Source: Monocercomonoides exilis | Lineage: Eukaryota; Preaxostyla; Oxymonadida; Polymastigidae | Direction of reading: 5' to 3' | Length of the DNA: 64,000 nucleotides | Assembly: GCA_001643675.2 (NCBI GenBank) | Contig: LSRY02000039.1 | Coordinates: 364,501-428,500, forward strand | Shown: positions 44,990 to 59,900 of the stretch, one piece after another | Position numbering within the stretch: position 1 is the first letter of the stretch | Layout of the letters: the number at the start of each line of letters is the position of its first letter | Notes under the pieces: model-generated | Seen by the model: only the letters and a program-made list of their open reading frames with translations | Told to the model about the DNA's origin: nothing | Database searches by the model: none | Made by a program: the position numbers and the translations under genes

Positions 44990-47900
44990 TAAAGATAAAG
45001 ATAAAGATAAAGAAGAAGAAGAAGAGAAAGAGAAAGGAAAAGAAGGAAAAGAAGAATGCACAGAAATTTCTTTGAAAAGCAATAAAGAAATGAAATTATG
45101 CTTCGTGTCATCATCATCATCATTTTCTTCTTCTTCTTCTTCTTCTTCAAATTTACCTATCCTAATCTCATCCACCTTTTACGGCCCGCTTCTTCTTCAG
45201 CACCATCTTCTGAAGCGCTTCATGCGACTCTTAAAACGAGACATCAACTTCTTTTCAATCAACTTCAAGAACAACTCGCTTTCAATTCTGCTATCTCGCT
45301 TCTCTTCTCTCCATCCGTCTCTTCAGGACTGCTGTGCTGAGCTTCTCAGCCATTTGTTCTCTGCTTCTGTGTCTGTTTGCGCGGCTGATGCGGTTTTGAG
45401 ACACGGCTTGGCTTTTCCGATGATTAATGGCCCATTGAAAGTGGTTGTGGATTGTCTGAATCCGTTCTGGAGAGGGAGAAGAGGATGGGGCGGAAGAGAA
45501 AGAGGAAGAGGAAATGGAAGAAAAGAGAATAAGAAAGAGGAAGATGATAAAAATGAAGATGATGAAAGTGCAATTGTTCCATCAACAACAACTGCTCAAC
45601 TTATCGAAATTGGAGAGAAGCTTTGCGAGAAAGAGAAAGAGAAGGAGAAAGAGAAGGAAAAATCTTCATCTGAATTATCTCAACAATCACCTTCTCCTCA
45701 AAACACACCAACAGATCCGCTTATATTCACACCAGAAACCCCAACCCCTTCAACCATCAAGAAAGTTCTTCAATCCATCAAAAACCTGTGCAATCTGTCT
45801 TCTTCTTCCTCTTCCTCTTCCTTTTCTTCTTCTTCTTCTTCCAGTTATTCTTCTCCATTGAAATTCTCTTCTCAAACATCTGCTTTTGCTTCTCTTCCAG
45901 ACGCTGAGGCAAAATTAGCGTCGAATCTGAAAAGCGCTGCGGTTGTGGAAAGATTAACATCTCTTCTTGGACTGCTGGCATTGCTGTGTGCAGGGGTGGG
46001 AATGGATGAAGAAGATGAAGAAGAAACGGAGAATGAGATGGGAGATGAAGAAGGAGAAGAAGAAGGAGAAGAAGGAGAAAAAGAAAGTGAAGGAGAAAGA
46101 GAGAAGAAGGGAAAGAAAGAGAAAGAAGACAAAAAGAAGGAGGAGGAAATGAAAAATAGAGAAAGAGAAGAAGAAACGAGCAAAGACACCTTACCAACAT
46201 CATTTATTTCATCTTCTTCCGATTCAACTCCTTCTTCTTTCTCATCATCATCATCATCATCAACTTCTTCTTCTTCTTCTTCTTCTGTTGATTCATCACT
46301 TTCCTCTTCCTCTTCTCCTCCTCCTGTTTTTTACCTCCCATCTCAAATTCCTCCTTCATCTTTTTTCCTTTCTGAAGCAAAAGTTCTCTGTCGCATTGTT
46401 CGCTCGCTGCCTTTTGATCTGTCTGCTCCATCTTCACCTTACTTGAGATATCTGGTTAACATATTCATCACTCCATCAAAGAACAGCTCTTTTTGTTTTG
46501 ATTCGCATAATCAGAGAAATAAATCAATGAATCTTGTTTCAAATTCTTCTTCTTCTGTTTCTTCTTCCTCCTCCTCCTTCTCTTCATTCACTTCCTCTCC
46601 TCTTCCATCTTCTTTGTCCCTTTCCTCTTCTTCCCTCTCCTCCCTCCCTCACCTCCCTCACCTCCAGCCTCACTCCCTTTCTCTCCTCTCTCTCACCCGC
46701 CACCTTCTTTCCATTGCTCCTCTTCGTGAGTGGATGTCCTTGGTCTCTCCTCTTGTCTCAACGCTCGTCTCTGTCTGCCAGCTGTCTTCGTCTGACTTCA
46801 CAGAAGATGAAACAGCATCATCATCTTCATCAAACGCCCCTTTCAACATCGTCCGCAATCTCCTCATCAACCAGCACGATGTTGTCTTCACCCTCCTTCT
46901 TCTCCACCCGTTTCTGCTGCCTCAGACTTTGGTACTGCTGAAGGCGATGTTCGAATCTGACCCGCTTCAGACGCACACAAACTTGACTCCAGCAATTCTT
47001 GCACTCCATATTGCACCAAGAAGCGTCTGTATTTCATTGCTGATGTTTCTGATGAGCTCTGTCAGGACAACAATGCACCTTCAAAGCGCGTTTGGAAGAG
47101 AAGGGGGGCTGCATGCGGTGCTGCGTGTGCTGGAGAGAGAAGGAGAGTGGTGCGAGAAGAGGAGGAGGAAAGGAGAAGAGGTTAAGCTGATATCAGCAGA
47201 AGAAGAACATGAAGAGAAAGAGAATGGGATGAAGAAAGGAATGAACAACTTTAACAGAAAAGAAGCACCAATTAAAGAAACGGCAGCAGCAGCAACAAAA
47301 ACAGGCTCAATAACATCAGCCATGCTTACCACTTATGCCATCTCTTCTTTCTCCTCCACGCCTTCTGTTCTGTCTGTCGTTCTCTTCTCTCTCCGAACAC
47401 TCACCGCTGCCATCACCTCCCACAAATCCAACAGGCAGTGGCTTTCACACGAGAAAGTCGTCAAAACCATTGCGAAGCTCTTGCTCCGCACGCAAATTCT
47501 GTCTCATCCGCAGGCAGCTGGCCGTGTTGTGACAGCGCTGGTGGAGCTGTCGTGTGAGATCGACTCCACAAGCGAACGGGAAAGGGCAGCCGGCTCTTCG
47601 CGGAGGACAGCCGCGAGGGTGGTGCAGAACGGCTGCGGAGTGTCTGTCATTCTTCATGTGCTGCATTCCCTTGCGGTGGATGTGCAGAGGGAGACGTGGG
47701 AGAAGCTAATTGCACTGAGCAGCCGCAGCTGGAAGAACCGGAGGGCGCTGAGCGGGAATGCAGGAGAAGGGAGTGGAAGTGGCGGAGGGGGAGGTGTTGG
47801 AGGCAGGGTGATGAGGGATGTGATGGCTCTGTTTTTGAGGGAGATGGTTGATGAGAGAGAAGAGATGCATGCCCAGGTGATACAGCTGCTGCAGATATTG

Positions 47901-50900
47901 GGCGAGTACTGGGTGGATGTGGATGATGTGAAGACGGTCTTTGGACTTCTGTTTATGGCACAGATGACACAGCTGAAGGAGATGAAGGAGATTGAAGGAG
48001 AAAGGGGGAAAGATGAAGATGAAGGAGAAGAGAAAGAAAAGGAGAAAAATGTAAGTGATTCTCAATTAAAATCGAGGAGATCAACAACTTATTCCACGCT
48101 CCTTCGATTGTTGCTTTCTTTTGCTCTTTCAACATCATCTTCCTCATCCTCTTCTTCCTCTTCTTCCTCCTCCCCTTCCCCTTCTTCTTCAAACAAATCC
48201 CTCTTCAAGATCTCTTTCCCCCAGCTCCCTTCTCCTCTCCCTCAAACGCCTTCTCCTTCCTCTGTCCGCTTCGACCTCATCGGCAACACCGAAGCCTATC
48301 TCCACCTCGGATACTCAGGCACCCGCTCTTTCCCTCCCACCAGCAGCGGCGGATTCACGCTCTCCTTCTGGATGAAGATCGAAGCGAACGACGGGCTGTC
48401 GAACATTCGGTTGTTTTCGGCAGAGACTCCCGACGAGAAGACGACGTATCAAGTGGAATATGACGCAAAAGGTGGAAGAGTCATCGTGAAGACTGCAGCA
48501 AAAGCAGAAGATCCGCCATTGAACCCAAATTCAGCAGCTTTTTACTCATCTTCACAGGCTATTAGTGTACCGCATGCTTCTTCTTTTTCTTATTCTTCTT
48601 CAACTGCCTCTCCTTCACAGTCATCATCATCTTCTTCTTCCTCTTCTTCCACCGCAACCTCTTCCTCTTCTTCCTCGTCATCAGCACACACCAGCTGCTC
48701 CTTCCCCTTCGTCGCCCAGCTCAATCAATGGCACCATCTGTGCATTGTCCACCACCGCAGCCGCCTCTCCGCCCGATTCAGTTCTGTCCACATGATCATC
48801 GATGGTGTCCCTTATGAGCAGAAGAAGCTGAACTATGTTTCCTCGCCTTCTTCGCAGACGCTCCCTCTTCTCTCCTTCTGGTTTGGGCAGAAGATGAACA
48901 GCATGTCTTATCTTTCTTCTCCTTCTGTCTCTTCAGTCGTTGCAGCACACGGCAGCTCTGTTTGGTGCCTGGGCTCGTGCTTCCTTGTGGAGGAGCCTAT
49001 TTCTTTCATAGCTGCTTCTGCTGTTTATTCGCTGGGCCCGTCTTTTGTTGGCACTTTCTCTTCGTCCACTGTGGGAGAGTATGCATCTTCGTTGGGAAGA
49101 GCTGCTTCTATTCCAATCCCAGGTGATGTGCAGATGCTGGCAGAGAGAGAAGAGGAGGATTTTGGCTGGTGGAGAGTGGAGGAGACGGAAATGCCGCTGC
49201 CGAATGAGCTGATGATGCAGATGAAAAGGGAGATTGTGAAGGAAAACAGAGAGAGAAGGAGAGAAAGTATTGGAAAACAGAATAGAGAAGGTATAAACAG
49301 CTATGCTGCAAAAGGTTATTCTTCTGATGGCACAGGAAGATCGTCAGCTGTCATCACAACTACATCTTCTTCTGTTTTATCGCCTTTCTCTCAAATCTCA
49401 ACTGGCTATTCTTCAGCCTCTTCTCATTCGTCTTCTTTTTCAAGCCAAGCCAAAAATGCACAAAACATCTCGAATTTTGCTATCCCTCCATCCATCCTGT
49501 CTTCATTCTGGGTTTCGCAAGGCGCCCTCTGCTCTTCACATCCTCTTCCACCTTCCTCTTTTCCTTCTCTTTCATCTGCTCCTCACTGTGCTGAGGTTGA
49601 GATTCCCTTCATTGCTCCGCTGGATCGCTTCCTGTTTTTCTTCCACCCTGATCTCAATTCATCACACGAAAGACTTCTTTCTCTGTTGCCGACACTTGGA
49701 ACAGACAGCGGAGGCATCTATACAACAGCTGATGCAAAGCGCTCTTCAGATGCTGAGCACATTAGTGGAAGTGGAAGCGGAATCGGAAGCGGAGGTGGAG
49801 AAAGTGCAAGTACAAGCGCAAGTTCCAGCATTGGTGCTGGTGATGGAGGAGGAAGTGGGAGTGGGAGTGGGAGCGGAAGAGAAGAAGATAGAAATGGCAA
49901 TGCAACAGGGGGCAAACGAGGAGAAAGCAACACAAGTGTCGATGCTGAGGATGGAGACAGAGAGGCACTGATAATCACGAACAACTTGTCGTCCAACAAC
50001 GACAACAAACTGCTGGCCCAGCAGAGTCTTAAAGGCGCAGGGGTCGTTCCATCAGCGTGGGTGCAAGGTGATACCAGCATTTTCACGCCATTCACACTGC
50101 CATCTTCTCTTCTGTCTGTTGCTGATTCGAAAGCTGTGCTCTTTCTGCTGTCGGCTGCTGAAGACAAAGAAAGCTTTGGGCTGGCACTGCGTGTTCTGAT
50201 TGTTTTGTTCTGCTCTTCTCTTCCATTCGCCAATGAGATGGACAAAAACGGCGATTGGCAGCTTTTCACTCACATTGCAGAGCGGCAGAGGCAGTTTTTC
50301 GATTTGGACTCGTTTTCTCTGCTTTTGTCTTCGTTTGGCACACATCGCTTTCTCGCTGCTGATGCTTCGTCTTTGTCTCCACCTCCTCTTTTTTGTTCTT
50401 CTCTGCCTCAATGTTTTACTCAGAGCTGGCCAGTTTTGTTGCATCCTTCAGGCTTTGCTACGATTGCATTTGATCCTCTTCTTATCCTTTCACTTCCTTC
50501 TGCTTATTTCCACCGTCTTCTTCAGTTTATCCATCTTTTGATTCACCCATCAAATCCATACAGATTGTACAACAGAGACAGATTGGTGGAAGTGGCTGCA
50601 TCTTCTCAATTGCTCCACTTGCTTTGCCATTCTTCTTCTTCTTCAACCACGAACAATTCTTCCTATTCCTCTTCCTCTTCCTTTTCTTCTTCTATTTCTA
50701 ATTCAGACTCCTCTTCGCTCTCAGTTGATCGTGCTAGCGTAGATGGCATCTGCACTGTACTTTCTTTCCTTTGGGGCGAAGAATGGAATGGTGTTGATCT
50801 GCAGATGTTGGCTGAGTTTATCATTTCTTTGATCCCTTCGATGTCTTCAAGAGCGGACAAGCTGCATTTGCAAGCTGAGCTCTGGCTGACGCCTGCTTTG

Positions 50901-53900
50901 AAGAGGAATAAATACAACTTGACGCATTCATTCAAACACCTTTTAAACAGAAAAATGCAATCAGTTCCGTTTTCCTTGTCTCCAAACAAGGAAATCTCAA
51001 TTCATTCTCCTTTGCCTCTTCCTCTGATGGATCCTGTTCACAAACTCCACATCCTGCACTCTATGCTCTTGTTTGTTGAATCTCTCCTCATCCAATCTTC
51101 AGAGCCCTCACACTCCACACACAACTTGTCTCTTATCATCACCATCTTTTCCAATCGCATTCTTTCTCTGTTCCATTCTGCCCCTCCTGGCATTGCTCTT
51201 CTTGTGCTCCGTATTTTGGGCCTGATGCTTCTGAAAAACCCGCTTTTTGCTCGTCGCTTCATCCAAATTTCTGGTTTCCAGCAGCTTGCTGTGCTTCTTG
51301 TTCCTTTCTGCTTGTACCCTTCTTTCTACACAGCACTCTTTGCACTTCTTTTGGGAAGAGGCGATGCTCTGGAGTCGAATGTGACAGAAGGAGAGTGGAA
51401 GAGAAAGAAGTATGTGGCATTTGAGAGGGAAGATGAGGGAGATGGATTGAAGAACAAGAATGGAAGATCAAAGGATGGAAAGCAAATGACAAACAATAAG
51501 AAATCAAAGGAAAATAATAATGATATTAACAACGATGAATTCTTTGGAATGAAAAACTATATGTCTTCATCGAGCGATCGCTTCACTTTGCGATATCTTT
51601 TGACCACATCGGCACCTGAATCTGGTTTAGACTCTTCTTTCTCATCCTCTTCCTCCTCCTCATCTTCTTCAGCATCTGATCATGTGCACTTAACACTCGT
51701 GTTCCCACAGGTGCTGCATGTGATTATGCTTCTCTTAGAAACAGCTCATTCTCTTGCACATGTTGGCATTGATAACAAAATCCATTTCCCTTTGAAGCAG
51801 ACACAGTGGCTGAATGGAAATGAAAAAGGACATGGAAATAGATCAGGATGTGATTGTTGTGAAGCAAAGAAGAAATATCAAGAAGGCAAAAAGGAAGAAA
51901 AAGAAAAAGAAAAGGATGTAAATTCAAAGCATCTTCAAAGAAATCAGCAATCAAGTTATTTTTTCCACCAGTTCAATCCCTCTGAGCTATCATTTTTCTC
52001 CTCTTCCTCGTCAGTTGCATTGGGTCTTGCTGGCTTCTGGTCCACTCCTCATCTGAATTCCTGTGTTCCTCCTCTTCCTCCCTCTTCTGAAACAAACTGG
52101 AAAACCGTATTTTTCCCTTGTTTTCCCTCACACATTGTGTCGCATGCTTCTTCTTTGTGTTCTGTTGTGATTGATTCCTTGAGAGGTGTTGCTTTGCTAT
52201 TGGCAGAAGAAGGGCAAGACACAGCTGCTTCTCAAATGTATGAGCTGATGTTGTTCAGACCGATGATTATGATGACTTCTCTGTTGAGCATTCTGTTTGC
52301 ACCGTTTTTGGCAGCAGACGGAGAGTTGGCGAGGGAAGAGGAGAGGAAGGAGATGGAAATGGAAAAGATGATGGCGGAGAAGAAGAAGAGGAGGAGGAGA
52401 AAGAGGACGCATTGTTCAAAAGGAAAGAAGAAGGAAATTAATGAAGGAAATAAAAGCGATATAAGTGAAACACAAAATAAGAAGAAAGGAGAAAGAATGG
52501 AAGAAAGAGAAGAAGAACTGTCTTCTTCTGATTCAGAATCTTCTTCTTCTTCTTCTTCCTCCTCCTCCTCAAATTCTTATTCTTCTACTGCAGCATCTTC
52601 AGATCTTTCTGATTCATTCTCTTCTTTGTGTCTGTCCACATCATCATCACCTTCATTCATTTCTGTTGAGTCAAAGAGAAAGGAAAAGAAAGATAAAGCC
52701 AATGAAACAGAAGGAAATGCAAAGGAAACACAAAATGAGAAACCTGAGGAAATTTCAATGAAAGACCAAACAAAAAAGGTAAATGAACAGGAGAAAGAAG
52801 CCAAAAACGGAAAAATTAATGGAGAAGATACAGAATGTTCAGAAGAAGAAGAAGAAGATGATGATGAAGAGGATTATATCGAACCTGACGAAGGAATAAC
52901 CAATTTGTGCAGTTGTTCTCATTCAGCTTTTGTTTCATTGGATCAATTTGAGCATTCATTAATACCTTCTTCTTATCTTTTCTTTTATCAGCCTCCATTT
53001 CCTATTCATTTTATTCCAAAGAAGTCCATTCACAGAAAAGAAAACAGCTATAACTCTGTATTTAATAGCAAAGATGGATCTTCTGCTGCTTCTTCTCCTT
53101 CATCACCGTCCTCTTCAACATCATCTTCTTCTTCTCTTTCCAACAATTCAGTTCTTTCTGATTCGTCTTCTAAACATGTCCAATCACAATCACCATTTTC
53201 TGATGTTATAAGCTCTTCTCGTCCTTCTGTTTTAGACACTGATGCTGTTTTCAATGCAACTAACCCTGCACTTTCTCCTTCTTCCTCTCCTTTGCCTTCG
53301 CCTTCTCCTTCTCCTTCATCCTCTCCTTTGTCTTCTCCCCACATCCAGCCGTCTTCTTCTCCAGCTCACAACACAATATCTCCTTCTTCTTCATCTCATA
53401 CATCCACAACTTCTCTCTCCTCTTCCTCTTCCTCCTCATTCAAACATTCTTCTCTTCCCCCACCTCCTCCGCCTCCTCCACCTGATGCCATTCTCTCTTC
53501 TGCCCGTCCACTTCATCCTTCTCCAATCATTATGACATCATCATCTTCTTCTTCTTCTAATTCTTCTTCTTCTCATTCTTCTTCTCATTCTTCTTCTTCT
53601 TTTTCACATCATCCTCAATCATTCAGCTCTTCTTCTGTTTCTCTGTCTGAATCTCCCTCTTTCACTTCACAAAACACAGCACAATCTGTCCCTCCTTCAT
53701 TCATCACTTCTTATTTTTCAAATTATTCGACTTCTTCTTCTTCTCCTTCACATTCAATGTCTTCTTTTCATTCCACTTCCAGTTCTGCTTCTTCTTCTTC
53801 CTCTTCTTCCTATACTCATTCTCCTTCTTCTCCTTCTTCCATTCCAGTTGAAAGGCTGAAGAGGAAGAAGCTGTGTGAAGTGAGTGACCTCATCTTCCTT

Positions 53901-56900
53901 CTGATCGAAGAAGCTCTTCTTTTCTCTCTTCGCGTTTCTCCGCCTCGTCATCGTTCTTCTAATTCTTCTTCTTCCCTTTCTTCTTCACTTTCTTCTTCCT
54001 CTTCCTCTTCCCTTTCTTCGTATTCATCACAAAATGATTCTTCATCATCATCAGATGTCACATCAGCTTTAATCTCTTCTTCTTCCTCTTCAATTGTTTC
54101 ATCATCATTATCTTCTTCTTCATCTTCCTCCTCCTCCTCCTCTTCTTCTTCTATTGCTCATCGCCCTTTCTCCTCCCTCTCCTTCCGCGAGCTCTTCCTA
54201 TCCATCTTAAGCAATCTCAATACAAAACTGCCTCCTTCCTTCCGCCGCGACTTCACCGCCACTGTCATTTCCTCTTTTCTTTCGTCTCTTGGCCACTCGC
54301 TTCAGCATCTTTCTTCTCTTTTCACTGCAAACCTCCCTCTCCTCTCGAACTCTGTTGATGCTTTGCACTTCTTCGCATCTGAGTGTTATGCTTCGTCTTT
54401 GCCAGTTGATAGAGAGCAGCTCACAAAAGTCGTGTGCACCATCTCGTTCTTTGTGCAGTCGCTGATGAAGCAGAATTCACCTCTGCGTCTGCACTTCCAG
54501 CCATGGATCAAAAAGGAAGAGGACGAAGGCAGATTAAGTAGGGTGGTGAGAGGAGTAGGGGTTAATTCGAATCATTCTTCTTCTTCTTCTTATTCTTCTT
54601 CTTCTTCTTCTTCGAGTTATTCATTTGAAGATGATGCATCGAATTCTGCTAAGCAGCTGGCTCAAAAGAAGAGATTTTCGTTTTTCTCGTCTTCTTCTTC
54701 GTCAACTGCAGCATCACCTTATCAGCTTTTGTATTCTTCTTCTTTGTCTTCTTCTTCTTCTTCCTCTTCTTCGTCATTCCCTTCATATGTTTGGGACTCT
54801 TCTCCTTCTCCTCACCAGCCTTCACCTTCATCATCATCATCTTCTTCTTCCTCTTCTTCCATTTCTTCTTCTGCTTCTTCTTCTTCTCATTCTACCTCTT
54901 TTCCTCTGATTTCTCCTCCTTCCCATTCGCAGCGCCGCCCGCCTGCTGTCGCAATGAGATGGGGCTCTCTTGTCAATCCTTCGTTCTTTTTCTCTCTGGT
55001 TGATGTGAAGGATATGGGAGATGAGGAGATTGAGGAGGAGGAAGAGGAGGAAGAGGATGAGAAAGAGAAAGAAGATAAAGAGCAAAATAAGAAAGAGGGT
55101 GAGAAAGAAAGAGAAGCTGATAAAGAAAAAGGAAATACAACAAACATCAAAACAGAAACAGCGATAGCAACAACGCAATGTGGTTCTTCTTCAATTTCTT
55201 CGCCAACTTCTTCCCAGCCATCCTCATGCTCATCATATCAATCAGGAACTTCTTCTTCTTCTGGAAGATATCTTCCTCCACCTCCTCCTCCCTCTTCTTC
55301 TCCTCCTTCTCGAATGCCTTCTTCTATTTCTTCTGTGAACTCTCAATCTCCATCACATCCTGTTCCTCCTCCGCCTACAACTTTTCTTCTGAGTGTAGAA
55401 AGGCCTTCAGTTTATTCTTCTTCATCATCAATAAATTCTTCATCATCTTCTTCTTCATCTTCCTTTTCTTATTCTTCTTCATCGTCTTCTTCTTCTTCAA
55501 CATCAAATATTCCGTCAATCAAAGAAACATTTTATTCCCAGCTGCAGACTCTTCTCTTCTACAACCCGCACATCTACCCTCGCCCAAGAGATGCTCAGCC
55601 TGCTCCTCCTCTTCTTTCCTCTCCAAATGTGCTAAAACCAGGTTCTTCATATTCTTCTTCCTCTTCCTCCTCCTCTTCTTCCTCCTCTTCCTCTTCCTCC
55701 TCCAAAGTTCCCCGTCCCGACTCCAAGTCCGCCGACCGCCTCTTCCCTCTTCTTGTCTCCTCCCTTCGCCTGATCGCCCTCTCCCACATTCGAAGCTGTG
55801 TGGCTAACCACAGCTTCTGCCGTGCTGCTGTCGAAGACGTGCTCCGCTCGCTGTATTCGCTCAGATTCCCTCTCTTTGCCTTCTATGCCTCTTCCTCCTC
55901 ATCAGCCGATTTGCCGGCAGTGATGGAAAACAGAATAGAAAATCCGCAGCTCAGCCACGTGGCGGCGTTTGTGACACACCAAATGCGTGTAGAGAAGAAG
56001 AAGATGGACGAATATGCTGCAGAACTGAAAGAGGAGAATAACAATAACAGCAATAACAGTAATAATAATAATAATAGTACTTCATCATTATCATCATTGA
56101 CTTCTTATTCCGCTTCCATCCAGCCTTCACCAAAACGTCGTCAGCCTCCCTTCATCATCGATGAAGTGAGTATTCCCTGGCACATCCCATCCAAAAACAC
56201 CCGCCTTTGGCAGCTGAAAAGCCGAGAAAAGCGACCCGAGCAGAGCGACCTGAGTTTTGTGGCGTCGATTGTGCTGTTTGCGATCTCGGCGTTTGAATTG
56301 CATGGGGCAGACGAGTGGGTGAGGAGGGCTGCTTATTCTCTTCTGTCGTTTGTGACGCTGTGCAGAACGAGCGAAATGTGGCATTTGTTTGTGTTTGCGA
56401 GTGAGAAGGATAAAGAAAGAGACAAAGAGAAGATGAGGGAGAAGGAGAAGGAGAAGGAAAAGGAGAAAGAGAGAGAAAAAGAATTGGAGTTGGAGAGGAA
56501 GAAAGAAAGAGAGCATGAAAAAGCAGCAGAAGCGAAGGAATTTGAGAAGATGGCTCAGAAAAAGATGGATGCCGAAGACGACTGGCTGGATTTCTTAGAC
56601 TCAGAAGTGAAGACTTCATTCTCTGCTTCTCCATCGTTATCTCCATCGCAAGATCTTGGTGCAACTTCATCGCCTTCTTCTTCTACTACTACTAATTCCA
56701 CTCCTTCTGGTCGTTCCTCTCAAACTTCATTTGCATCTTCTTCTTCCTCATCTTCTTCCTCTTCCTCCTCTTCCTCTTCCTTTTTGTCATCAATAGAAGA
56801 AGATCTCACTCACATAGAGAATCTTCCGTCTGCCTCACAAATACTAAACGAAGTGTGTTCTCTGCCCATTTGCCAATACGAGGCATTCAACGAAGGACGA

Positions 56901-59900
56901 AGTGAAGAAGAAATCGAAGAGCTGGAGAGAAGACAAAGAGAAATGCTGTCGGCAAACGATGAAAATTGGGTGGATGTGTTGTCTGGTGCTCCATCAACTG
57001 CTTCTTCTTCCACCTCATCCTCCACCTCCTCCTCATCTTCTTCTTCTTCTACTTCTTCTTTGATTTCTTCTTCTTCAACAAATCTAATTTCAAATCTTGG
57101 CTCAAATTCTGTTGCTCTGCTTCCAACCTCATCTTCTCTTCCTCGTCCATCAATTCTTCCCTCTTTCCTCCAACCTCCAGCAGACAAAGCACAAACAATC
57201 ATTCATTCTTCTCCTTCTCCTTCTCCTTCACTTCTCTCTTCTCCTTCTTCAACACCTCATTCTCATTCTTATTCGCCAGCACATTCTCCATCTCACAATT
57301 CATCATCATCATCTTCTTCTTCTTTGTCTCCTTCTCTTTCTCTCCACTCACTCACTCCCCAGCTGTTCCTCAACCGCCTCTCACCAACTCTCCTCACCTC
57401 ACGTGGAATAACTGCGCTGTGTGAAGGTGTCAGCGATGGCTGGCAGCGTGTGATGGATCTGCTGCTCACACCGGAACTGACGCCTGCTGCAACACCTGCT
57501 GTGATCGATGCCTTTGCCGATCTTCTCACTCAGAAAAGAGCAATCATCAGAAGATGCTTATGCCATCTGCCGTTTGGTGCTGCTTCTCTGCTGCTGACTG
57601 AGTGTGTGGAGCGTTTTGCGCTGAACAAACGAAGAGCAGAAAAGCGAGCAGCTGAAAGAAACACTCATTTTTCACTGGCAGCTGCACAGTCACTCAGAAT
57701 CCGATCCATCGCAGCGTCTGCTGCCTTTCATAGAGCCTCTTCTGTTGCTCGCACGCAGCTGCTCTTTGCGCGAAGGCATTTGCTGTTTGTCTCGTTTTCA
57801 ATGAAGATGCACTCGCTTTCTCACTCACGGTGGATGGATGCGCTGGTTGACATGCGCAGAGAAGGGGGCATCTTCTCTTTGCCTCCTCTGCCAGGCGATG
57901 AAGATCCACAAGGAGATTACTTGGGGAGGCTGAAGCAATGGCGAGTCGATCAGTATAAGAACCCATCAGCGATGCAGTGCAAGCTGACAGGGATGAGAGG
58001 GAAATCAGAAGAGAACAGAAAGATGTTTGGGGAGACGCCTTATTTGTTTGGGCCGCTGAAGTATTTGAAGAAGGCAGTGGCTAAAACAGAGCTTGATGAA
58101 CAGTACAAAGTGAAGAAGAGTGGTGAGAAGGAAGATAAGATTGAGAAATGTGATGGAAGTGATATGCAGTTGAAGAAGAAAAAGAAGAAGAATTTAAAAG
58201 CAAACAAGAAATCGAAGCACTCAGACCAGAATGAAGAAAAGAGTTATGCCAAAAACAGAATGAATATAAACAGATATTTGTCATCTTATTCTTCACAGAA
58301 ATCATATCCGAACAATGCTAATAATAATTCGATGATTATTTCTGATTCATCAATTGGATCATCTCCTTCATCCTCATCCTCACCACATCCTCGTTCTCTT
58401 CTTGCCCTTGATCCAAACATCGCTTCTTTATGCCGTTCGCTTGGTTCTTCTCTTCTCTCTCTCTTTTCTGAGCCTCTTCTCTTTGCATGCAATGTGTCCC
58501 GACTGGTGGGAGGCGTTGATCCGCAAGATGCGCTTCTGCTTCTCAGTGATACAGACTGCTATGTCATCGACGATCTGTCTATTTCTCCATCGGTTGTGTG
58601 CATCCCAGCGAAGTTTCCTGTCAGAATATCGTTTGATGCGAAGAGATGGAGCAAGAGGATGATGAAGATTGCATCGGAAGGGCTGTGGGTGGTGAAGGAG
58701 ATGGAGAGTGAGAAAAAGAGAGAAGAAGAAGAGGAAGATGAAATTGAAGGCACAACTTCTAAAGAAGATGAAAGCAATTCATCTTCAACTGAAGCAGAAG
58801 AAGAAAATGAAGAAGAAGAAGAGAGTGAGCATCTTGATCATGTTGACACTTTCTCACTATACACTCCTGTTTCTCTTTTCAAAGTTGCACACAAAGTGTT
58901 CAATGTGAATACTTCTGAACAAGAACTCGATGATGCTTATATCAAGCACAAAGATCATATTTTGTCTTCTATCTGTCACTGTGCATCCTGCCAATCATTT
59001 GGGCACTTGAATGGAAAACACAAATGTGAATATTGCGATTCTGCTTCATCGCAATTAGCATCATTGCCAAATTCATCTTCTGCATTTTCTTTCTCAAACA
59101 CAAAAGAAAAGCTGCTCAGTTCCTATTCTCCTCTGCATCAACCTTCCTCAAATCATTCAACCACTCCCTCTCTCATCTCCTCTGGCTCTGAGACTCTTTC
59201 TCGTGCTTCTTTCCTTTTAAGAAGCTCTCCTTCAGCTCAGCGTTCATCATGTGATTCACTCGCTCCACTGATTCAATCTTTCCCTCTTTCTGAAGTGATC
59301 GAAATTGTTCCACGTAGATTCACACTGATGCCAGTTGCACTGGAAATAACGCTCATTCGAAAGGAGACCTATTTCTTTGTATTTCCCTCGCCTGCTGTCA
59401 GATGCATTGCCTATCAGCACCTTTCTTCTCTGGCTATGAGTCAGAGCCCCGTTTTCGAGCCGCACCACAAAGATGTGATTGAAGCGACTGTTGAGCCAGG
59501 GAATTTCGCAGCTCCAACAGCAAGCACACCAATTCTGGAGATGGATGAAAGAGGCAATTTTGGGTTCACAACACTTGGCGAAGCAACAGAGATGTGGAGG
59601 AAAGGAGAGATGAGCAACTATCGCTATCTGATGCTGGTGAACAATGCTGCGGGGAGGACGACGCAGGATCTGTCACAATACCCCGTGTTTCCATGGGTGC
59701 TCCGCATGTACAACCATCCTTCATCTGTGATTGATCTGAAGAACAACTTGTCATTCAGGAACTTCGCAAGACCGATGGGAGCGCTGACGAAGCAGAGAGC
59801 TGCAAAAGCGAGGGATCAGTTCAACAACATGGTGTGTGTGGCACAGATGAACGAGATTATGAAAGAGAAAGACAAAGCTCGAAGGGCAGGCGCTGGAGCA

